DNA from: Mesorhizobium neociceri
GTDB taxonomy: Bacteria; Pseudomonadota; Alphaproteobacteria; Rhizobiales; Rhizobiaceae
Direction: 5' to 3'
Length of the DNA stretch: 64,000 bases
NCBI RefSeq assembly: GCF_013520985.1
Contig: NZ_JACDTY010000006.1
Location: 1-64,000, forward strand
The notes under the pieces: model-generated
What the model saw: the letters and a program-made list of their open reading frames with translations, nothing else
What the model was told of the DNA's origin: nothing
Databases searched by the model: none
Program-made: the position numbers and the translations under genes
Shown here: piece by piece, positions 55,430-64,000 of the stretch
Layout: the number at the start of each line of letters is the position of its first letter
Numbering within the stretch: position 1 is the first letter of the stretch

Positions 55430-56023
55430 TCAGGGTTGCTTGGGCAGCAGCGACCATACTGCCGGCACCAGGCTGGCGGCGAGCGCCACCTTGATCAGGT
55501 CGCCGAGGATGAACGGCAGGACACCGAACTGCCAGGACTTTTCCACGCCGATGAGGGTGGCCAGCCAGGCAAAGCCCATGGCCATCATGACGATTTCAGC
55601 GACCAGCATGGCGTTGAACAGCTTGATCGGGTGGCGATCCCAGCCGCGATCGGCGGCCCAGCCAACAATGGCCGCCATGACGACGAAGCCGGCGAGATAG
55701 CCACCGGTGCCGCCGATCATGTAGGCGATGCCGATGCCCTTTTCAGGCGTGCTCTGGAAGACCGGGAGGCCCATGGCGCCTTCGGCCATGTAGAGGAGCA
55801 AGGTAGCGACGCCAAGCCGCAGGCCAAATGCGGTGGCGATCAGCAGGACGGCCAGCGTCTGCATCGAGATGTCGACCGGCCCAAGCACGACTTTCGTCTT
55901 GGCCGACAGGGTCAAAAGCAGCGTTCCGGCGATCGCCAGCAAAAGCTGGGTTGCCAGACGCAGCGCGCCCTCCTGCGGCAAAGCGAGAGAAACAAGCGGA
56001 CGCATCGTCGTTGCAAGTGCCAT
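55430..56023 (-). CDS. bioY: Biotin transporter substrate-binding subunit BioY
   Basis: A 197-residue membrane protein with five to six helices, the S component of an ECF-type biotin importer. VDISMQTLAVLLIATAFG and GGTGGYLAGFVVMA are the BioY signatures. The ATG at 56023 has GGGGAAG upstream; a TTG at 56035 is the alternative. No bioM/bioN or generic ECF genes are adjacent, so it may act alone, as described for some solitary BioY proteins, or with subunits elsewhere. A terminator follows the gene. Confidence 0.92.
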   Translation of the reverse strand: MALATTMRPLVSLALPQEGALRLATQLLLAIAGTLLLTLSAKTKVVLGPVDISMQTLAVLLIATAFGLRLGVATLLLYMAEGAMGLPVFQSTPEKGIGIAYMIGGTGGYLAGFVVMAAIVGWAADRGWDRHPIKLFNAMLVAEIVMMAMGFAWLATLIGVEKSWQFGVLPFILGDLIKVALAASLVPAVWSLLPKQP

Positions 56024-56139
56024 GGTCTTCCCCAATCCGGATTGCCGCAGATCGCGGCCTCGCTTTTTCCTATATTGGCTTCCGTGCTATGCGGCAATCG
56101 CTTTTGCCGTTCCCTTGACCGGAGCTCAACGACACCGCC

Positions 56140-57048
56140 ATGGCGCTCAAATTCGACACCAGCTTCGATCCGGCCTATGGCCAAGGCGTCACCGTTGCGC
56201 CGGACGTCTTGCGCATCACCGCCAAAAATCCCAGCCCGTTCACCTTTCACGGCACCAACAGCTACGTCATCGGCCGCGACACACTGGCGGTGATCGACCC
56301 GGGCCCCGACGACGAGGCGCATTTGCAGACGTTGCTGAATGTGATCGCAAACCGGCCGGTGAGCCACATTTTCGTCAGCCACACGCATCGCGACCATTCT
56401 CCGCTGGCCGCCCGGCTGAAAGCGCACACCGGTGCCGCCGTGCTGGCCGAAGGCCCGCACCGCCCGGCGCGGCCGTTGCGGATCGGCGAGATCAATCCGC
56501 TCGACGCCAGCGCCGACACGGCTTTCCTCCCGGATGTCGCATTGCCCGACGATGCGCTGGTCGAGGGCGACGGCTGGGCGATCCGGACCGTGCTGACGCC
56601 GGGCCACACCGCCAACCATGCAGCATTTGCTCTTGAAAACACCGGCATCGTGTTTCCAGCCGACCATGTGATGGCGTGGGCGACCTCGATCGTGGCGCCG
56701 CCGGACGGCGCGATGGCCGACTATATGGCCTCGCTCGACAAGCTGATCGCGCGCGGTGACCGCCTGCTGCTGCCCGGCCATGGCGGCCCGGTCAACACGC
56801 CGCGCAGCTTCATGCGCGGCTTGAAAACCCACCGCAAGATGCGCGAACGGGCGATCCTGGAGCGGATCAGGAGCGGCGACCGGACCATCCAGGACATGGT
56901 CAAGGCGATCTACAGGGACACCGACCCGCGGCTGCATGGTGCCGCCGGCTTGTCGGTGCTTGCCCATCTCGAAGACCTGGTGGCGCGCGGCCTGGTCAGC
57001 ACCGACGGCGATCCTGCCATCGACGGTGTTTTTGTGCCGGTTGCGTAG
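56140..57048 (+). CDS. MBL-fold metallohydrolase, LACTB2-like
   Basis: A 302-residue metallo-beta-lactamase-fold enzyme. The metal motif is SHTHRDHSP (HxHxDH), with further ligands at TPGHTANH and FPADHV, and LPGHGGPV. NSYVIG and IDPGP are typical of the LACTB2/glyoxalase II-like group. The C-terminal 75 residues (THRKMRERAILERI onwards) form the small winged-helix domain of LACTB2-like nucleases or hydrolases. The substrate is unknown. It ends three bases from the converging DUF1499 gene. Confidence 0.88.
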   Translation: MALKFDTSFDPAYGQGVTVAPDVLRITAKNPSPFTFHGTNSYVIGRDTLAVIDPGPDDEAHLQTLLNVIANRPVSHIFVSHTHRDHSPLAARLKAHTGAAVLAEGPHRPARPLRIGEINPLDASADTAFLPDVALPDDALVEGDGWAIRTVLTPGHTANHAAFALENTGIVFPADHVMAWATSIVAPPDGAMADYMASLDKLIARGDRLLLPGHGGPVNTPRSFMRGLKTHRKMRERAILERIRSGDRTIQDMVKAIYRDTDPRLHGAAGLSVLAHLEDLVARGLVSTDGDPAIDGVFVPVA

Positions 57049-57051
57049 AGA

Positions 57052-57834
57052 CTACTCAGCCGGCGCCGCGCCCACCTGGCCCGCAACCTCCTGGTCGAGC
57101 TCAGCGAGGAAGCCGACGATGCGCGCGGCATTGTCGCCGAGGTCGTAGCGGCCGTAACGCGAGGCCGAGCGCATGTCGACGACGATTGTGTCGCCATCAT
57201 TGCTGATGCGGATCGCGACGTCGGCGGGCAGACCGACGATGAAGCTCCGGGCCACCGCTGATATCGTCACCTCGTCTTGACCGTCGGTCACCGGGTATGG
57301 CGCGGTAAGCGGCCAGTCGCGGCGGTCGAGCACGGTTTCGACAGCGTCGACGACGGTTTCGAACGGCAGATTGTAGCTGCGCCCGGTGACGAGCGGATAG
57401 GCGTCGGCCTGCAGGCGCGCTTCGCCCGGGGTTGGCGGCGCGAGCACGTTCATATCCTTGGTGCGGTCGCTGGCATCGAGCACCGGCGGATTGTCGAGAT
57501 CCGTCGAGATGTCCTTGAGCGGCGGCGTGGTCGCCGCCCAATAGGCGGCGATGCCATAGGGCGTCAGCACCAGCAGCGCCAGCAAGGCGCCGACCGAGAG
57601 GTCGCGGCCGCCGCGGTCGCCGAAATGCCACAACCTGGACAGAGCGAGGCCGGCAAACAGCAAAGCGAAAGCCGCAAGCAGAGCGACAATCGCCAGCACC
57701 CACAGGAAGGCCGGCGTTTCGACCAGTTCGAAATGATGGCCGGCCAGCACGGTCAGCAGCAGGACGAGAGCAAAAGCGCCCGTGCGCCGCGACCAGCCGG
57801 CCGCCTTCGATGTCTGCCGCTCGTCAACGTCCAT
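57052..57834 (-). CDS. DUF1499 domain membrane protein
   Basis: A 260-residue protein (269 if the GTG at 57861 is used). Three hydrophobic segments occupy residues 15-110 (FALVLLLTVLAGHHF, FLWVLAIVALLAAFALLFA, LSVGALLALLVLTPYGIAA). The rest is a DUF1499 domain (about 120-250) with RSYNLPFETVVDAVE and DVAIRISNDGDTIVVDMRSASRYG, typical of the family. Function is unknown; many relatives are small periplasmic or lipoprotein forms, here fused to a membrane part. The ribosome site is weak for either start. Confidence 0.82.
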   Translation of the reverse strand: MDVDERQTSKAAGWSRRTGAFALVLLLTVLAGHHFELVETPAFLWVLAIVALLAAFALLFAGLALSRLWHFGDRGGRDLSVGALLALLVLTPYGIAAYWAATTPPLKDISTDLDNPPVLDASDRTKDMNVLAPPTPGEARLQADAYPLVTGRSYNLPFETVVDAVETVLDRRDWPLTAPYPVTDGQDEVTISAVARSFIVGLPADVAIRISNDGDTIVVDMRSASRYGRYDLGDNAARIVGFLAELDQEVAGQVGAAPAE

Positions 57835-57870
57835 TGTCTTTAGCACCGCCCCAACCCGCACAGAGGCTTA

Positions 57871-57907
57871 GAACGGTTCAACGGTTGATGGAACCGTTGA
57901 ACCGTTC
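57871..57907. repeat. Perfect 16-bp-arm hairpin upstream of the DUF1499 gene
   Basis: GAACGGTTCAACGGTT (57871-57886) and AACCGTTGAACCGTTC (57892-57907) pair exactly around a five-base loop. On the plus strand it is followed by CAGCTCTTCTTTTTG. It lies between two minus-strand genes, close to the DUF1499 start, and itself contains repeated AACGGTT units. Confidence 0.8.
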
Positions 57908-57925
57908 CAGCTCTTCTTTTTGCGC

Positions 57926-58010
57926 GCAATTCCGGACGGAAAACCGCTGCGCACTTTTCCTGGAATTGCTCTAGAGCAAAGGATGCTCAAATTGAACATC
58001 CCCTGCTCTA
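57926..58010. repeat. Shortened palindromic repeat, copy 3, with adjoining stem
   Basis: 57926-57969 is a 44-bp version of the GCAATTCC...GGAATTGC repeat that lacks the central GCGC stem. Next to it TAGAGCAAAGGATG (57972-57985) and CATCCCCTGCTCTA (57997-58010) form an imperfect stem (12 of 14 pairs) followed by ACGTTTTT on the plus strand. It lies after the acyl-CoA ligase gene. Confidence 0.7.
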
Positions 58011-58044
58011 ACGTTTTTGAGGTCAAGGAATCGCACGATCCCGG

Positions 58045-59673
58045 TCAATCCGTCGGCAGGCGGTAATCGCTGAACTGCTTGCGCAAGGTGATCTTCTGGA
58101 TCTTGCCGGTGGCGGTGTGCGGGATTTCGCTGACAAAAGCGACGTCGTCGGGCATCCACCACTTCGCCACCTTGCCGTCCATGAAGGCCAGGATGTCGGC
58201 CTTGCTCGGCTCCCTGCCCGGCTTGGCGACCACGACCAGCAAGGGCCGTTCACCCCATTTCGAATGATGGACGCCGATAGCGGCTGCCTCGGCGACATCG
58301 GGATGACCGACGGCGAGGTTCTCCAGGTCGATGGTCGAGATCCACTCGCCGCCCGACTTGATCACATCCTTGGCGCGATCGGTGATCTGCATATAGCCAC
58401 CCGGATCGATATGGGCGACGTCGCCGGTGTCGAACCAGCCGTCCTTGTCGAACTGCTCGGAGCCGACGCCGCCATAATAGGCTCTGGCGATGGCCGGACC
58501 GCGCACCTTCAGCCGGCCGAAGGTCTTGCCGTCCCAGGGCAGTTCCTTGTCGTCGTCATCCGTCACCTTCATCTCGACGCCGAAGGGCGGGTAGCCCTGC
58601 TTGCCCTGAATATCGAGCCGGGACTCGCCCTCGAGCTCCCGATATTGCGGCTTCATCGTGCACAGCGTGCCGAGCGGTGACATCTCGGTCATGCCCCAGG
58701 CATGGATGACCTCGACACCGTAATTGTCCTGGAATTTCTTGGTGATGGCGCGCGGGCAGGACGAGCCGCCGATAACGACTTTGCTCAGATGGGGAAGTTT
58801 CTTGCCGGTCTCTTCCAGATGCTGCAGCAGCATCATCCACACGGTCGGCACGGCGGCGCTGAAGGTCACTTTCTCGGTGTCGAGCAGTTCATAGATCGAG
58901 GCGCCGTCCATCTTGCAGCCAGGCATGACCAGCTTGGCGCCGATCATCGGCGCGCTCTGGCCAAGGCCCCAGGCATTGGCATGAAACATCGGCACGACGG
59001 GAAGAATCGTGTCTCGCGCGGAGATGCCCATGGCGTCGGGCATGGCGGCGATCATGGCGTGCAGCACGTTCGAACGGTGGCTGTAGAGCACGCCCTTGGG
59101 ATCGCCTGTCGTGCCGGAGGTGTAACACATGCCGGCGGCGGTGTTTTCACCGAAAACCTTCCAGGCGAAGTCGCCATCGGCCTCGTTCAGCCAGTCCTCA
59201 TAGGCGACCACATTCGGCAGCGTCGTCTCAGGCAGATGCGCCCTGTCGGTCAGCACGATCACCTTTTTCAGCGATTTGACCGCGCCGGCGATCTTTTCCA
59301 GCAATGGCATGAAGGTCAGGTCGACGAAGATCGCTCTGTCCTCGGCATTGTTCATGATCCAGACGATCTGCTCGGGAAACAGCCGCGGGTTGAGCGTGTG
59401 ATAGATGGCGCCGATGCCCATGATGCCGTACCAGGCCTCGATGTGGCGCGCCGTGTTCCAAGCCAGGGTCGCGATGCGGTCGCCGAGCACAAAGCCGTCG
59501 CGTTCGAGCCTTTGGGCAACCTTCAGCGCACGGCGATGGATTTCGGCATAGGTTGTGCGCACGATCGGCCCTTCGATCGAGCGCGACACGATCTCTCGTG
59601 TTCCGTGCTGCCGCTCGGCATTGTCGATCAGCTTGTGGCAGAGCAGCGGCCATTCCTGCATCAGTCCGAGCAT
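58045..59673 (-). CDS. Fatty-acyl/methylthiopropionyl-type CoA ligase
   Basis: A 542-residue AMP-forming acyl-CoA synthetase. The P-loop is [18 protein letters not shown] (about 178-195), the adenine motif [12 protein letters not shown], the hinge [24 protein letters not shown], split as [14 protein letters not shown] and ITDRAKD, and the catalytic Lys is in [11 protein letters not shown]. The N-terminus ([11 protein letters not shown]) and length resemble the DmdB-like group that activates medium-chain acids or 3-methylthiopropionate. GGGAGGAA precedes the ATG at 59673; the longer frame to 59820 has no homology. Exact substrate unknown. Confidence 0.9.
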   Translation of the reverse strand: MLGLMQEWPLLCHKLIDNAERQHGTREIVSRSIEGPIVRTTYAEIHRRALKVAQRLERDGFVLGDRIATLAWNTARHIEAWYGIMGIGAIYHTLNPRLFPEQIVWIMNNAEDRAIFVDLTFMPLLEKIAGAVKSLKKVIVLTDRAHLPETTLPNVVAYEDWLNEADGDFAWKVFGENTAAGMCYTSGTTGDPKGVLYSHRSNVLHAMIAAMPDAMGISARDTILPVVPMFHANAWGLGQSAPMIGAKLVMPGCKMDGASIYELLDTEKVTFSAAVPTVWMMLLQHLEETGKKLPHLSKVVIGGSSCPRAITKKFQDNYGVEVIHAWGMTEMSPLGTLCTMKPQYRELEGESRLDIQGKQGYPPFGVEMKVTDDDDKELPWDGKTFGRLKVRGPAIARAYYGGVGSEQFDKDGWFDTGDVAHIDPGGYMQITDRAKDVIKSGGEWISTIDLENLAVGHPDVAEAAAIGVHHSKWGERPLLVVVAKPGREPSKADILAFMDGKVAKWWMPDDVAFVSEIPHTATGKIQKITLRKQFSDYRLPTD

Positions 59674-59881
59674 CTGGTTCCTCCCTTGGTTCCTCGTTCT
59701 CGCGTTTTTTATTCCATTGTGAGACGAACGGACAGATTGTCCAGCCATCATGTCTCCAACCGTTAACGGCTGAAGCAAGCAGTGATCGAAACCCCTGGAA
59801 AACCGCCACAATCCGGCCATCGTCGGTGTTAACGTTCGTTAATGGGGCAAAGGGTGCGATAGGCGACTGAAAGAGGTTCGC

Positions 59882-60313
59882 ATGGACGCGCAGCTCGACG
59901 ACAAGCAGCCAGAGAACGGGCAGTTGGACGACAGCCAGGCCGAAGACGTGCAGTTGGACGATATTCAACTCGACGACAAAGAGCTTGAAGATACGCTGGC
60001 CGCAAGCCTGGCCGATCTGGTGCCGGAGGCCAAAAAGGTTTCCGAAGACGAATTTGTCGAGGTGGTCGGCGGCGCCCTTGAGGCGGTCGGCGGCACGCTG
60101 CTGTTTAAAATGTGCGTCCAGAACGAAGGTGAGGGCCAGCATGTCGCGGCCGCATCCATCGGTGACGGCGGCAATCGGCAGTTCCTGCTGCTCACTTTGC
60201 CGACCGGCGGCGGCGCGCTGAAGGTCGAGACCACGTCAAGAAGCACTAATCCGGTGGCCGGTATTGCCGCAGCCTATGCCGGCCTCATGGACGTCTTCAA
60301 AACCGCAGCCTGA
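59882..60313 (+). CDS. Small acidic protein with QLDD repeats
   Basis: A 143-residue protein of unknown function. The first 35 residues are very acidic and carry repeats of QLDD (residues 4-7, 14-17, 24-27 and 28-31), then ELED. The rest (about 50-143) has FVEVVGGALEAVGGTLLF and a Gly-rich beta-like part ending in ATAEY-free sequence (AAAYAGLMDVFKTAA). GAGG precedes the ATG. It has no membrane segment or signal peptide. It is followed by the DUF427 gene on the same strand after about 145 bases. No family recognised. Confidence 0.7.
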   Translation: MDAQLDDKQPENGQLDDSQAEDVQLDDIQLDDKELEDTLAASLADLVPEAKKVSEDEFVEVVGGALEAVGGTLLFKMCVQNEGEGQHVAAASIGDGGNRQFLLLTLPTGGGALKVETTSRSTNPVAGIAAAYAGLMDVFKTAA

Positions 60314-60457
60314 AGTTCTCGCATATGTGATCGTTTCAAGACCGACCAGGCACGCCTCGCCCGTTGCGACGGCCTTGCGCAACGGGTTCTCCGAACACAC
60401 TTTAAAGACATGGGAAGCAATCCCCCGCGCTCCCAATCGGACAAGGAGAACCCCCGC

Positions 60458-60847
60458 ATGGACCAGATCGCCAACCCCGCCCCCGGCTTCCAGAGCAATC
60501 CCGGCAAGGTCATCACCGTCGAGCCCTATCGCGGTGCCGTCGTCGTGCGCGCCGGCGATACGGTTATCGCAACGTCGACGCGGGCGAAGCTTCTGTCCGA
60601 ACCGCCCTACCCCCAGGCATTCTACATCCCCTTCGAAGACATCGATTTCACCCAGCTCGGCAAAACCGCTCTGTCGACCCACTGCCCCTACAAGGGCGAC
60701 GCCAGCTACTGGAGCGTGCTGCCGGCCGGCGAGACCGGCAAGGACGCGATGTGGGCCTACCAGCAGCCCTTCGACGAAATGGCCGAGATTCGCGATCACG
60801 GCGCGTTTTACGCGAATAGGGTCACAATCGAAGCCACGCCGGCTTGA
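60458..60847 (+). CDS. DUF427 domain protein
   Basis: A 129-residue protein of the DUF427 family. GAVVVRAGDTVIATSTRAKLL, split as VVVRAGDTVIATST, then PQAFYIPFEDID, THCPYKGDASYWSV and WAYQQPFDEMAEIRDHGAFY are its blocks. THCPYKG with a conserved Cys is the hallmark. The biochemical role is unknown. AAGGAG precedes the ATG at 60458; a frame from 60410 has no similarity. Confidence 0.88.
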   Translation: MDQIANPAPGFQSNPGKVITVEPYRGAVVVRAGDTVIATSTRAKLLSEPPYPQAFYIPFEDIDFTQLGKTALSTHCPYKGDASYWSVLPAGETGKDAMWAYQQPFDEMAEIRDHGAFYANRVTIEATPA

Positions 60848-60870
60848 GTAGACGGCTCAAGCGCCCATTG

Positions 60871-61056
60871 CTTCGTCATCCACGGGCGAAGCAAGGAGCG
60901 TAGCGACGCGGCGCAGACCCGAGGATCCATGCCGTCACGTCAGAGCGTTGCCACGGTGCAGGTCCTGCTCCGTGACGCTCTGGGTCGATGTCACGGCATG
61001 GATCCTCGGGTCTTCGCGACGGAGCTTCGCTCCTGCTTCGCCCGTGGATGACGAAG
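60871..61056. repeat. 186-bp nested palindromic element
   Basis: The outer arms begin CTTCGTCATCCACGGGCGAA at 60871 and end with the complement at 61056, over more than 30 bp with few mismatches. Inner arms GACCCGAGGATCCATGCC (from about 60916) and its complement (to about 61012) form a second stem. No coding sequence is present. It lies at the convergent ends of the DUF427 and deacetylase genes. Confidence 0.82.
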
Positions 61057-61132
61057 TTTGGAGGCCTCGGCTAATCTCCAATGTCGGCGATGGCTCTCTC
61101 ACGTGACGATGAAAACCGCCTGCCGCGGCAAC

Positions 61133-61903
61133 CTATTCGGTCGTCCCATCGTTGCCGATCCCATCCGCATCATCCAGCCTCACGAAGGTGAGACCCTTGG
61201 CTTTCAGCGCGAGCAGACCTTCCACAACGCCCTCGCCGGCGGCGTGAGTCGGCTGGTTGATGTGGGCGATGATGACGTCGCCATCCTTGGCGGCGGCGAT
61301 GCGCCGGGCTGTTTCCTTGGCGCCAAGCAACGAGCCGCCATCGCCGTTGATCGAAAAGCCGGCGATCTTGAAGCCGAGCTTGCGGATCATGGCTATGGCC
61401 GACGGGCTGTATTCGGCGGTCGCGCCGCGGAACCATTTCGGCGCCGGCTCGCCGGTCCGGGCGAGAGCGGCCGCGCCCGACTCGACCTCGGCCTGCACCG
61501 CTTCAGGGCTGCCGGCGCTACGGATGCCGTAGATCTTGCGCGGCGTGTCGACGGCCGGGATGTGATGGCCGCCATGGTTTTCCAGTTCGAACAGATCGGG
61601 ATGCGCGCGCATGATCTCGACGGCGGCGGCGTTGCGCTTCAGCCAGATGCCGGTGACGAAGATCGTCGCCGGAATCCGGTTTTCCACCAGGGCCGAAAGT
61701 ATCCTCGTATCGGTCTGCCCGCCGCAGGCGTCGAGCGTGAGCGCGACGCGGCCGGCACTGCCACGGTCCTCAGCCTTCAGATGCAGCGTCGGCTCGACAA
61801 GCGGTGCGGCATGGACCGAGGACGCGGCCAAGATAGATAGCGCCAAGGCGCAAAGCAGCTTTTGCAAGGGATGCCTGTCTTGTCTGAGAATCGGCGCTGT
61901 CAT
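61133..61903 (-). CDS. Secreted polysaccharide deacetylase-like protein
   Basis: A 256-residue NodB-fold protein. A signal peptide (LLCALALSILAASSVHA) leads to APLVEP. Motif 1 is LTLDACGG, so the second Asp of TFDDG, a usual metal ligand, is Ala, while the first Asp is kept; motif 2 ENHGGHH keeps His-x3-His; KWFRGATAEY is motif 3 and VIIAHINQP motif 5. It probably acts on a periplasmic or surface glycan, though the altered motif 1 makes activity uncertain. The ATG at 61903 was chosen at the signal peptide, with GGGATG upstream. Confidence 0.83.
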   Translation of the reverse strand: MTAPILRQDRHPLQKLLCALALSILAASSVHAAPLVEPTLHLKAEDRGSAGRVALTLDACGGQTDTRILSALVENRIPATIFVTGIWLKRNAAAVEIMRAHPDLFELENHGGHHIPAVDTPRKIYGIRSAGSPEAVQAEVESGAAALARTGEPAPKWFRGATAEYSPSAIAMIRKLGFKIAGFSINGDGGSLLGAKETARRIAAAKDGDVIIAHINQPTHAAGEGVVEGLLALKAKGLTFVRLDDADGIGNDGTTE

Positions 61904-61993
61904 AGCCGCATCCCAGGACCCGCAACAAGGCGGAAATCGGGATATCAGCCATGAGAAAAGCTGATATCCCGACAATGTGACCGCCACGCACCA

Positions 61994-63097
61994 TCAGACA
62001 GCGTGTTCCAGCTCCACATGCGTCCGCGACAGGACTTCGCGCACCGCTGCGACGACCGGTTCGACCTCAAGACGCCAAACACAGCAGGCCTTGCTGGGAT
62101 CGAGCGGATTGCACAGGCTGCCCGCCACGCAATTGCACGGCATGGACGGCTGCAAGGCGAGGCTGGGCACGCCGACCGGCCCCCAGACGACCGGGCTGGT
62201 CAGGCCATACAGGCCGACAACCGGCGTTCCCGCGGCTGCTGCCATATGCATGGGGCCGCTCTCATTGCCGACAAACATGCGCGCCTGCTGCAGCACCGCC
62301 AGCAGCGTTTCCAGCGACAGCGCGCCGACGAGGTTGACGATCGGCGACGCAACGCTGGCGAGGATCTGCTCGGCCGGCTTGCGTTCGTCCGGTCCGCCGA
62401 CCAGCACAAAATCCAGTCCGGTCTCGCGCGCAATCGTGTCGATCACGGCGGCAAAGCGTTCCGGCTGCCAGCGCCGGCCGTGGAAGCTGGCGCCGGCATG
62501 CACGGCGATGAAGCCGTTTGGCCGCAAACGGTGTTTGTCCAGCAATGCCTGGGCCCTCGCCGTCTCCAGCGGCTGGGGCCGGATCGACGGCACGCGCACG
62601 CGCAGAGGGACGCCAAGCGGCTCAAGCGGCGACAGATAGCGGTAGAGATAGTGCTGCTCGCCAAAGCCGAACGGCCTGGCAAACAGATTGGCCGGCTGAC
62701 GTTCATGCCAGCGCAGCGGCCTTTCCGAGGGATTGTAGCCGACACGGGTCCTGGCGTTGAGGAACCTGACGATGATGCGCGATGTCTTTGAATCGGTGAG
62801 GTCGATGGTCAGGTCGAACCGAAACTGGCGAAGCTTGCTGATCATCGAATAGAGTTCGCGCCCACGCTCGAGCGGGGTGCCGCGCATGGCCGCGCGGCGG
62901 AAGCTCACGACCTCTGAGGCGATGCCATGGGCGGTGACGAAACTGGCGAGGCGGGCCTCGCAGAGAAAAACGATCCTGACGCCGGGATATTCGAGCTGCA
63001 GGTTCCTGGCGAGCGTGGAGGAGAGAACAATATCGCCGATGAACTTGGTCTGGAGGATCAGGATCGAGCGGAAGGGTCTGGGCGAAATCTGCAACAT
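61994..63097 (-). CDS. Glycosyltransferase family 9 (heptosyltransferase-like)
   Basis: A 367-residue GT-B enzyme. ILILQTKFIGDIVLSSTLARNL is the N-terminal signature (F-x-GD-xxL), split as QTKFIGDIVLSST; the C-terminal nucleotide site has FVGNESGPMHMAAAAGTPVVGLYG and the middle block HAGASFHGRRWQPERFA. Such enzymes transfer heptose to LPS core. The C-terminus has several Cys (CNCVAGSLC, ACC), as in many WaaF/WaaQ-like proteins. The ATG at 63097 begins at the domain; a frame to 63133 is possible. Confidence 0.9.
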   Translation of the reverse strand: MLQISPRPFRSILILQTKFIGDIVLSSTLARNLQLEYPGVRIVFLCEARLASFVTAHGIASEVVSFRRAAMRGTPLERGRELYSMISKLRQFRFDLTIDLTDSKTSRIIVRFLNARTRVGYNPSERPLRWHERQPANLFARPFGFGEQHYLYRYLSPLEPLGVPLRVRVPSIRPQPLETARAQALLDKHRLRPNGFIAVHAGASFHGRRWQPERFAAVIDTIARETGLDFVLVGGPDERKPAEQILASVASPIVNLVGALSLETLLAVLQQARMFVGNESGPMHMAAAAGTPVVGLYGLTSPVVWGPVGVPSLALQPSMPCNCVAGSLCNPLDPSKACCVWRLEVEPVVAAVREVLSRTHVELEHAV

Positions 63098-63272
63098 GTG
63101 TTTCTCGGCACCGGGCGGGTTGGGGGACCGCAAAGGTGGGTAGAAACGATGTCCGGATTGCGTGTTAAAGCGGGCAAATCAGCGTGAATTTCCATACAAA
63201 TTCGTAAGCTTAGCGCCAAACGGCTACCCTCGAGGTGGCCGTCTGTGCGGCGCGGAAAGAACTATGTCGAAA

Positions 63273-64000
<728 letters not shown>

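Noticed and set aside
56024..56139. Possible biotin riboswitch or BioR box upstream of bioY
   Set aside because: No TTATMTATAA-like palindrome could be found and no known biotin riboswitch class exists.
59882..60313. Peptide natural product precursor with a leader ending in Gly-Gly
   Set aside because: EVVGG and AVGG occur, but no modifying enzyme or peptidase-transporter is nearby and the part after Gly-Gly is too long and not core-like.

Overview
The window looks like a chromosomal stretch of a high-GC alphaproteobacterium of the order Hyphomicrobiales, most likely Mesorhizobium or a close relative. This is inferred from four things: glycogen genes in the order glgP-glgB-glgC-glgA-pgm known from Agrobacterium and other rhizobia, a fructose ABC locus resembling frc of Sinorhizobium, rhizobial-type palindromic intergenic repeats, and QuiNAc-type O-antigen genes. 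No similarity search was run. No tRNA, rRNA, insertion sequence, phage gene or CRISPR array was seen.

Layout. 1-1.4 kb: a small lipoprotein and a RelE/Xre toxin-antitoxin pair with a repeated-motif operator. 1.4-6.9 kb (minus): a peptide ABC importer, SBP-permease-permease-fused double ATPase. 7.1-9.4 kb (plus): a TadE/TadG-like pair. 9.4-22.5 kb (minus): glycogen metabolism, glgP-glgB-glgC-glgA-pgm-glgX plus an alpha-glucosidase. 22.6-28.4 kb: a divergent sugar uptake locus, SBP/permease/ATPase on one side and ROK repressor, FucU/RbsD-like protein and fructokinase on the other, with an 11-bp-arm inverted repeat between them. 28.7-29.9 kb: a DegT-type aminotransferase. 30.1-33.7 kb: cysD-cysNC-cysQ, sulfate activation to PAPS and PAP recycling.

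34.2-55.1 kb is a surface polysaccharide region. It has an O-antigen ligase/polymerase, a set of epimerase/reductase, initiating sugar-phosphate transferase and 4,6-dehydratase that fits UDP-QuiNAc synthesis, a GT2, a Wzm/Wzt exporter, a two-domain WbsX-GT61 protein, methyltransferases and the complete dTDP-rhamnose set rmlA-C-B-D. It also holds three different sulfotransferases and a sulfatase. Together with the neighbouring cys genes this reads as a candidate locus for a sulfated O-antigen or capsule: PAPS made by CysD/CysNC, spent by the sulfotransferases, PAP removed by CysQ, polymer exported by Wzm/Wzt. By eye, about 42.4-51.6 kb is less GC-rich than the flanks and contains a 5'-truncated methyltransferase and an A10 tract, signs of an accessory, rearranged segment.

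55.4-64 kb returns to ordinary chromosomal genes: bioY with a clear terminator, an MBL-fold hydrolase, a DUF1499 protein, an acyl-CoA ligase, two small proteins, a polysaccharide deacetylase, a GT9 heptosyltransferase-like protein and the C-terminal part of ppdK, which runs off the window.

Recurrent small-scale structures are notable. Exact tandem duplications of 16-17 bp sit at both permease/ATPase junctions of the peptide operon, and a third direct repeat spans the glgB stop codon. A 67-68 bp palindromic repeat starts one base after the stop codons of glgC and of the dehydratase gene. Several other large inverted repeats lie between genes. Hand-counted coordinates of short sites may be off by one or two bases.
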